A stretch of DNA of 64,000 bases from DAIDKA01 sp036498905 (GTDB lineage: Bacteria; Pseudomonadota; Gammaproteobacteria; Steroidobacterales; Steroidobacteraceae). Positions within the stretch are counted from its first letter, which is position 1. Each line of letters opens with the position of its first letter. A program made the translations under genes and the position numbers. The notes below the pieces were generated by a model. The model saw only the letters and a program-made list of their open reading frames with translations, made no database searches and was not told where the DNA came from. Shown in pieces: positions 59,274-64,000 of the stretch. The stretch lies in NCBI GenBank assembly GCA_036498905.1, contig DASYER010000032.1:148629-212628 (forward strand), in the 5' to 3' direction.

Positions 59274-59885
59274 TCAGTGGCCCTCGACCGCGAATAGGAT
59301 CTCGGCAAACTCAGGGACAGTCTTTTCGCGATTCCAATCGCGTTGTAGTTCGCAGATCAGTTGTACCCAGCTCAGCGGCTTGCCGCCGGCCTGAACGAGC
59401 CGCTGTACGCCCAGCTCATGCGCCTCGGGCGAGGTGCCCCCGACACAGTCGATGACCGGATAGACCTCAAAGCCCTCCTTGATGGCATCAAGGGCAGGAT
59501 GGACCAGGCACACTTCGGTCCAAAGCGCGGCCATGATGAGCTTCCTGCGACCGGTGGCTTTCACGGCGCGTACGAAATCCTCGTCTTCCCACGCGTTGAT
59601 GGCGGTGCGGTCGATGGGAGTGGCGCCTGTCAACACATCCGTGATCTGGTAGATGGTGGGTTGATTGCGGCCCGTGTTTACGTTGACCGTGGTAAGCACG
59701 ATCGGCAACTCGTAGAGCTTGCCGATGCGTGCAAGCGCAGTGATGTTCGCGACCAGTTCACGCTTGGAGCGCGATTGGATCGATGAGACCTGGACCGGCT
59801 GGAAATCGATGATCAGCAGCGCAGCGTTCTGCGGCGTGAGCAGATGATCTGAAAGCGGATCGCGAACAGTCTTGAATGATGCCAC
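59274..59885 (-). CDS. YcaC-like isochorismatase-fold hydrolase
   Basis: 203-residue cysteine hydrolase. Asp27 (LLIIDFQPVQ) and Cys126 (WTEVCLVHPAL) are the catalytic positions, and INAWEDEDFVRAVKATGRRKLIMAALWTEVC closely matches E. coli YcaC, whose substrate is unknown. The catalytic lysine position of other family members is not obvious here (an Arg at 93 is nearby), as in YcaC. Starts at a GTG at 59885 and lies 9 bases after an alpha/beta-hydrolase-cupin gene on the same strand, so the two probably form an operon. Confidence 0.85.
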   Translation of the reverse strand: MASFKTVRDPLSDHLLTPQNAALLIIDFQPVQVSSIQSRSKRELVANITALARIGKLYELPIVLTTVNVNTGRNQPTIYQITDVLTGATPIDRTAINAWEDEDFVRAVKATGRRKLIMAALWTEVCLVHPALDAIKEGFEVYPVIDCVGGTSPEAHELGVQRLVQAGGKPLSWVQLICELQRDWNREKTVPEFAEILFAVEGH

Positions 59886-59894
59886 GAGCTGCTC

Positions 59895-61241
59895 CTACTG
59901 GTGCGAAGGGGCGTCAGCGGGAACGACATACGTCGTGTCGGAGGGCCCCTGACCGGTGATGTAGACGACCGTTGGTTGATCGCCGGTGAACGCGAAATGC
60001 GGCTCGTCGGCGGGCTCCGTGTAAAAGCCGCCTGGACCGAGCGTCTTGGCATCGGCCGCTTGGGCGTGTTCACCGTAGCCGAAATGCCATTCACCGGAGA
60101 CGACGAGTGCGGAGCGGTTGTCGCGGTGGCGGTGCGCGGCGATCCGCGTATGAGCCGGAACACGGATCTCGATCGCATAGGGTCCAGGCAAGGTCGGGTT
60201 GCCGGACAGGATGGTCGTCTGGATACCTCTAAGCCCTGAGGTGCCCGCACCCGCGCCTTCGCGCTTTAGCGCCTCGACCTCGGCTGAAGCGAGCCGGGCT
60301 TGAGGAGTCACTGTGCCGCGGGCGTCCAGGAAGGCTCGAATGGCCGCAATAGTGGCTTGCGGCCGCTCCTCCATGAGCCAGTGACCGGAATCGGCGATCA
60401 GCACCTCATGAACATCGTCGGCCGCAAAGCGCATGATGAACGCCATGGTCGAGCCGAGCGAATGGCCGCCGCCTATGGCGAGCACCGGCATTTTCAAGCG
60501 CCCGCGCGCCACTGACGCACGGTTGTCAATCACGTCCTGATCGAAGGCGGCGAACTGCAGGAATCCTGCATGCATGCGCCCGGGCTGCGCGTACAGTTGC
60601 GCATAGTGGCGGCGCGAGGCTTCGGGAAAATGCGCCGGATCGGCCGAAAATTCGTTCCAGAACCGATCGAGATAGATTCGCTCCCTGCCGGCGACCAGGC
60701 GCTCCATGTCGGGGCCGCCAAAGCGGAAGTGCCACAGCAGCGGGTTTTTGAGAATTTCGTCCCAGGGACCGACGCCCGGCACGGGCGCATCCATCATGAC
60801 GAGCCGGGTCGTGCGCTGTGGATGGGACTCGGCAAACGCGAACGCCACCATGTTGCCGATGTCATGACCGATGACATCGGCGCGCCCAACGTGCAGCACT
60901 TCCAATATCCCGGCGATGTCTTCGGCCTGGTTCTTCTTCGTGAAGCCACCGGTAGCGATGGCGGAAAGGCCCATACCGCGTAGATCTGGCGCGATGACCG
61001 TATGGTCGCGCATGAGCTGCGCCGCCAGCGGCGCCCACATGTCGCCCGTGTCGCCATAGCCGTGAATGAGCACTACGGCAGGTCCCTTGCCGCCGATGCG
61101 AACGTGCAGAACAGTCCCGTTGGTGTGGATTTCCTGAGTGCGGAAGCCGGCGGGGAAGTCGAAGGACTGCGCGAATGCGCAGCCGATGGCGAGCTGCAAC
61201 AGCACGGCGGCCGATAGCATCACTCGAGCAGGAATTCTCAT
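59895..61241 (-). CDS. Exported alpha/beta-hydrolase fused to a cupin domain
   Basis: 448-residue protein. A signal peptide (residues 1-24, ending AFAQ) precedes an epoxide-hydrolase/haloalkane-dehalogenase-type domain: oxyanion HGYGD (60-64), nucleophile Asp127 in GHDIGNMVAF, the GGG loop and the catalytic histidine in DSGHWLMEERP. From about residue 345 a cupin barrel follows (VPAHTRIAAHRHRDNRSALVVSGEWHFGYGE, then GGFYTEPADEPHFAFTG) with its metal-binding histidines. The hydrolase half resembles soluble epoxide hydrolases, but the pairing with a cupin is unusual and the substrate is unknown. The ATG at 61241 gives a proper signal peptide; the longer frame to 61292 does not. Confidence 0.82.
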   Translation of the reverse strand: MRIPARVMLSAAVLLQLAIGCAFAQSFDFPAGFRTQEIHTNGTVLHVRIGGKGPAVVLIHGYGDTGDMWAPLAAQLMRDHTVIAPDLRGMGLSAIATGGFTKKNQAEDIAGILEVLHVGRADVIGHDIGNMVAFAFAESHPQRTTRLVMMDAPVPGVGPWDEILKNPLLWHFRFGGPDMERLVAGRERIYLDRFWNEFSADPAHFPEASRRHYAQLYAQPGRMHAGFLQFAAFDQDVIDNRASVARGRLKMPVLAIGGGHSLGSTMAFIMRFAADDVHEVLIADSGHWLMEERPQATIAAIRAFLDARGTVTPQARLASAEVEALKREGAGAGTSGLRGIQTTILSGNPTLPGPYAIEIRVPAHTRIAAHRHRDNRSALVVSGEWHFGYGEHAQAADAKTLGPGGFYTEPADEPHFAFTGDQPTVVYITGQGPSDTTYVVPADAPSHQ

Positions 61242-61345
61242 GCGGGCCGCTCCGATACGATTGATCTGGCCCACCGAGGCTATCGACCCCAATGGCCGGG
61301 GTATTGCAACTAGTCAGCGCGTTTTGGCGAAAATCGTCGCTACCT

Positions 61346-62254
61346 TCACTGAACCTGCCTGCGCCAGGCGCCGGGGCTTACTCCGACGAGGTTGGTAAAG
61401 ACCCGGGTAAAATGGCTTTGGTCGGTAAACCCACAGGCCATCGCGATGTCGGCGAGCGACCACCTCGCATCTCGAAGCAGGGTCTTGGCGTGCAGTGTGC
61501 GTTGAAGCAGCAGCCAGCGATGCGGTGGTGTCCCCATGCTGCGCTTGAATGCCCGGGAGAAATAGCCCGGCGAAAGCCCGCAGGCGTGAGCGGCCGCGGA
61601 CAAAGACAGGTCCTCGCCCAGCCGCTCTATCATGAGTTCAGTGGCGCATCGGACTTGCCAGGGAGCCAAGGCACCCCGTTTGCTGTGCTTGGGCTGTTGC
61701 ATGCCGCCGAATGCGACCGCGAAGTACGTGTGCGTCGCCAGCAGCAGATGCTCGGCGTACATCGCCCCAACTTGGTCCGGGTGTTCGAGTGCGGGCAGCA
61801 GCGCTTCTCCGAGGTGCCAGACGGTTGGATCGAACACACCGCGTTCGCACTGGAGGTTGGCAACTCGCGACGCCCCGCGCTCGTCGGCGATTTCGTTGAG
61901 TGCGGCGCGCGAGACGTAGAAGTGCATGGCATCGAAGGGACTCTCCAGATAGGCAGTCGGTTCCTCCTGAAGATCGACGATGCTGGTGGTCCGCGCGCCA
62001 TAGCCGCCCCGATAAACGGACCGTCCCCGCAGGAACAGTTCGCGTTTGGGCGAGTCCCGCAGTTGCAATAGAACTGAAAACGCGGCTTCATTTGCCACTG
62101 CAGAGGTGAGACCGTGTCCGGGCGTGTCGCACCGAATGCGCGTCACGGCCAGCTTTGCCTTCTTCACAGCGCTGACGACCAGTTGGGTAGTCGCATCAGC
62201 CCGGAAGTATCGGGCCAAGCCCTCACCATAGGCACCTGTTGCCCGCGTCATCAT
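61346..62254 (-). CDS. AraC-family transcriptional regulator
   Basis: 302-residue regulator. Residues 1-190 form an effector-binding region of the AraC-binding-like type (STSIVDLQEEPTAYLESPFDAMHFYVSRAALNEIAD). The C-terminal ~100 residues carry the two AraC helix-turn-helices: LSLSAAAHACGLSPGYFSRAFKRSMG and WSLADIAMACGFTDQSHFTRVFTNLVGVSPGAWRRQ. It may control the downstream alpha/beta-hydrolase-cupin and YcaC-like genes, which lie 104 bases away on the same strand. Divergent from a TetR gene across only 37 bases holding a palindromic operator. Confidence 0.92.
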   Translation of the reverse strand: MMTRATGAYGEGLARYFRADATTQLVVSAVKKAKLAVTRIRCDTPGHGLTSAVANEAAFSVLLQLRDSPKRELFLRGRSVYRGGYGARTTSIVDLQEEPTAYLESPFDAMHFYVSRAALNEIADERGASRVANLQCERGVFDPTVWHLGEALLPALEHPDQVGAMYAEHLLLATHTYFAVAFGGMQQPKHSKRGALAPWQVRCATELMIERLGEDLSLSAAAHACGLSPGYFSRAFKRSMGTPPHRWLLLQRTLHAKTLLRDARWSLADIAMACGFTDQSHFTRVFTNLVGVSPGAWRRQVQ

Positions 62255-62268
62255 GAGTTCTCATTATG

Positions 62269-62280
62269 TACCGAACGGTA
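62269..62280. promoter_or_regulatory. Palindromic operator between araC-type and tetR-type genes
   Basis: TACCGAACGGTA is an inverted repeat (TACCG/GGTA) in the 37-base gap between the divergent regulators. Sites of the form ACCGNNCGGT are common targets of AcrR-class TetR repressors, so the TetR protein beginning at 62292 probably binds here and controls both promoters. Confidence 0.6.
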
Positions 62281-62291
62281 GGTTAGTATTT

Positions 62292-62915
62292 ATGACCACC
62301 GCATCGCAAAATGTCAACCGAAGGAGAATCGAACAAGTGGTTGGGCGTCCGAGACAGTTCAACGTCGAACAATCGCTGGAGCGAGCCATGCGCCTGTTCT
62401 GGCGTCAGGGCTATGAGGGCACTTCGCTCGCTGATCTGACACGGGAACTGGGTCTGAGTCGTCCCAGCCTGTATGCCGCGTTCGGAAGCAAGGAGGCGCT
62501 CTTTCTCAAAGCGCTCGATCTTTACGAGGCGCAGGCCGGATACAGGCGCGCGGCACTCGCGGCGCCCACGGCGCGGGAGTACGCGCGTGCCTTGCTGGAG
62601 GGTGCCGCCGATCTGCACGGCGATAAGCGCAACCCGCCCGGATGCCTCGGCGTCCAGGGCGCCCTGGCCTGTGGACCCGGGACAGATGCGATTCGAAAAG
62701 AGCTCATGCGGCGCCGCAAGATCGGCGAGGGGATCGTTCGGGATCGGCTCAGACGCGCACAAACGGACGGCGATTTTCCTGCGCGGGCAGATCCCGAGGA
62801 TTGGGCCCGGTATCTGTCGATCGTGATCTACGGCATTACGGTACAGGCGGCCGGAGGTGCCACGAGAGGGCAATTACGCAACGCAGCGCAGCTTGCACTG
62901 CGGAATTGGCCGTAG
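62292..62915 (+). CDS. TetR/AcrR-family transcriptional regulator
   Basis: 207-residue regulator. The N-terminal DNA-binding domain is VVGRPRQFNVEQSLERAMRLFWRQGYEGTSLADLTRELGLSRPSLYAAFGSKEALFLKALDLYE, the standard TetR three-helix unit, with a ligand domain behind it (CLGVQGALACGPGTDAIRKELMRRR). The RPRQFNVEQSLERAMRLFWRQGYE wording is that of the subgroup controlling short-chain dehydrogenases or efflux genes. The ATG at 62292 is preferred over the frame beginning at 62253, which would span the operator and the AraC gene's start. Its target is probably the palindrome at 62269-62280. Confidence 0.92.
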   Translation: MTTASQNVNRRRIEQVVGRPRQFNVEQSLERAMRLFWRQGYEGTSLADLTRELGLSRPSLYAAFGSKEALFLKALDLYEAQAGYRRAALAAPTAREYARALLEGAADLHGDKRNPPGCLGVQGALACGPGTDAIRKELMRRRKIGEGIVRDRLRRAQTDGDFPARADPEDWARYLSIVIYGITVQAAGGATRGQLRNAAQLALRNWP

Positions 62916-62925
62916 GCCGCGGGCC

Positions 62926-63336
62926 TTATACGCGACGCGCCTCGATCATCTTCCACCCGTTACCTGATGGGTCGCGGAAACCGGCGTCGACACTGCCATA
63001 GCGGCTCATGGGCTCCTGCGTGAATTCGACACCTGCGGCGTTCAAGCGCCCATAGGCGGCGCGACAGTCCTCCACGCACAGCACAAGCGGTGGCATCGCG
63101 CCTTTGGCCACAAGCGCGTGCAGCGCTTGCGCAGTCGCCTCGTCGTGTACCGGCGGCCCCGGCTTGAACAGGCCGAGCTGCAAGGAGGGCTGTTCGGGGT
63201 GTTGCACGGTGAGCCAGCGATACTCGCCGTTGCGCACATCCGTATGCACCCGGAATCCAAGCTTTCCGACGTAGAATGCGAGCGCCTCGTCCTGATCTCG
63301 CACATATAGACCGACTTCCTGAACACACTGGCTCAT
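62926..63336 (-). CDS. VOC-family (glyoxalase/bleomycin-resistance-like) protein
   Basis: 136-residue vicinal-oxygen-chelate protein with two beta-alpha-beta-beta-beta modules: VQEVGLYVRDQDEALAFYVGKLGFRVHTD, and LVLCVEDCRAAYGRLNAAGVEFTQEP, ending FRDPSGNGWKMIEAR, the motif of the glyoxalase/bleomycin-resistance superfamily. Metal-binding residues are not all obvious, so it may be an enzyme or a binding protein. The ATG overlaps the stop of an AraC-type regulator gene (ATGA), so the regulator and this protein form one unit. Confidence 0.85.
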   Translation of the reverse strand: MSQCVQEVGLYVRDQDEALAFYVGKLGFRVHTDVRNGEYRWLTVQHPEQPSLQLGLFKPGPPVHDEATAQALHALVAKGAMPPLVLCVEDCRAAYGRLNAAGVEFTQEPMSRYGSVDAGFRDPSGNGWKMIEARRV

Positions 63337-63848
63337 GGGATCTCCTTAAGTTCGGACCCCTTTATATCGGTCGCCTCCCGCCGTCGCTTCTCCGAAACTG
63401 CGATCGTCAGATCGGGCCGGTGCGCGGCGCTGACAAAGCAGGCGGGTACGCGCTCAAGCGCGTGCGCCGCAGCCTGTGCCCGGGCCCGGATTTTGCCCGG
63501 GCTCCCGCCGGTGACGTCGCGGAAAGTGCGTCCGAAGGTTCCCAGGCTTTCCCAGCCCGTCTCGAAGGCAATCTCGGTGATGGGCCGGTCCGTTTCGCGC
63601 AGCAACGCCATGGCCCGCTCGATGCGCCGGGTGAGCAGGTAACGATGTGGCGGCACGCCGAAGGCCTGCTTGAACGCCCTTGCGAAATGGGCTTCCGACA
63701 CCTTGCTCACCTGGGCCAGCCGCTGTACCGGCCAGGCCTCGTGTGAGGCGGCGTCCATCCGGTCCTTCGCGCGCAGCAGGCGGCGCAGCAGCCTGGGGTC
63801 CTGGCCCGCGTTCACGCCCGGCTGTTCGCCCTGGTGCTTCGTTTCCAT
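63333..63848 (-). CDS. AraC-type regulator, HTH domain only
   Basis: 171-residue protein that is essentially an AraC DNA-binding domain: RLAQVSKVSEAHFARAFKQAFGVPPHRYLLTRRIERAMALLRETDRPITEIAFETGWESLGTFGRTFRDVTGGSP (about residues 42-115), with a short charged N-terminus and a basic tail. There is no separate effector domain, as in the SoxS/MarA-like small regulators, although the tail is longer here. It precedes the VOC gene on the same strand with overlapping ATGA, so it probably regulates it. The 150 bases upstream to the window edge show no gene or clear promoter. Confidence 0.88.
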   Translation of the reverse strand: METKHQGEQPGVNAGQDPRLLRRLLRAKDRMDAASHEAWPVQRLAQVSKVSEAHFARAFKQAFGVPPHRYLLTRRIERAMALLRETDRPITEIAFETGWESLGTFGRTFRDVTGGSPGKIRARAQAAAHALERVPACFVSAAHRPDLTIAVSEKRRREATDIKGSELKEIP

Positions 63849-64000
63849 TGGTGACCTGTAAGCGTCTCTCGCCGAGGCTTCGGCCCGACACCATAAGGTC
63901 TAACGTCTGCTTTGCGAACCAGTGTCCCTGGCGGTCTTCCTAAGGCGCGCGACGAGAGGGCGCCGTTCCCGGAAAGCGGAATTCCGTCACCTCGTGAAAT

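Overview
The window is a GC-rich chromosomal segment of a gammaproteobacterium. Evidence for this is conserved gammaproteobacterial gene order (queA-tgt-yajC-secD-secF; suhB/trmJ next to an isc-type locus; ndk-rlmN-pilF-rodZ-hisS-yfgM-bamB-der; xseA/guaB-guaA; xerD-dsbC), a 180-kDa-type NAD-glutamate dehydrogenase and outer-membrane lipoproteins. The flavour is Xanthomonadales/Nevskiales-like, but the order is an inference without database support. Almost every gap is short, many genes overlap by 1-4 bases (ATGA, TGATG, TAATG), and there is one tRNA gene. No rRNA, CRISPR array or insertion sequence was seen.

Left part (1-12 kb): glycerol catabolism (glpD, then glpK running off the left edge), divergent from a tandem-ATPase ABC protein coupled to an MFS exporter; a PhzF-like gene; then a clear TPP riboswitch controlling a thiamine import and salvage operon (TonB receptor, YkoF-like binding protein, PnuT transporter, thiamine-kinase-like enzyme); then a [2Fe-2S] ferredoxin coupled to a RraB-like protein.

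11.6-21.4 kb is one long leftward run: plsC-like acyltransferase, short-chain dehydrogenase, ETF-ubiquinone oxidoreductase, zapE, the giant glutamate dehydrogenase and gpmA. 21.5-24.4 kb holds xerD-dsbC facing fdxA and a zinc-ribbon Nudix hydrolase. 24.5-31 kb is more unusual: an esterase coupled to a 667-residue ferritin-like/iron-sulfur/CDGSH fusion, an outer-membrane porin preceded by a tandem-hairpin leader and a very strong terminator, and a double retropepsin-like/TPR protein downstream of tRNA-Leu(CAA). 31-33.3 kb is an ECF sigma factor, a membrane protein that may be its regulator, and a periplasmic double-PDZ protein, with a candidate ECF promoter in front.

33.3-57.8 kb is housekeeping: queuosine tRNA modification, Sec translocase accessory genes, TerC, an amino-acid permease, suhB/trmJ, a reduced Fe-S locus in which a cysteine desulfurase carries a C-terminal IscU-like domain and is followed only by iscA, then the ndk-to-der cluster, an M23 peptidase with xseA, and guaB-guaA. 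57.8-64 kb is accessory: a GIY-YIG protein, a VapBC-type toxin-antitoxin pair with a visible promoter and operator, a YcaC-like hydrolase with an alpha/beta-hydrolase-cupin fusion, divergent AraC and TetR regulators sharing a palindromic operator, and a VOC protein coupled to a second AraC-type regulator. The last 150 bases (63849-64000) hold nothing I recognise.
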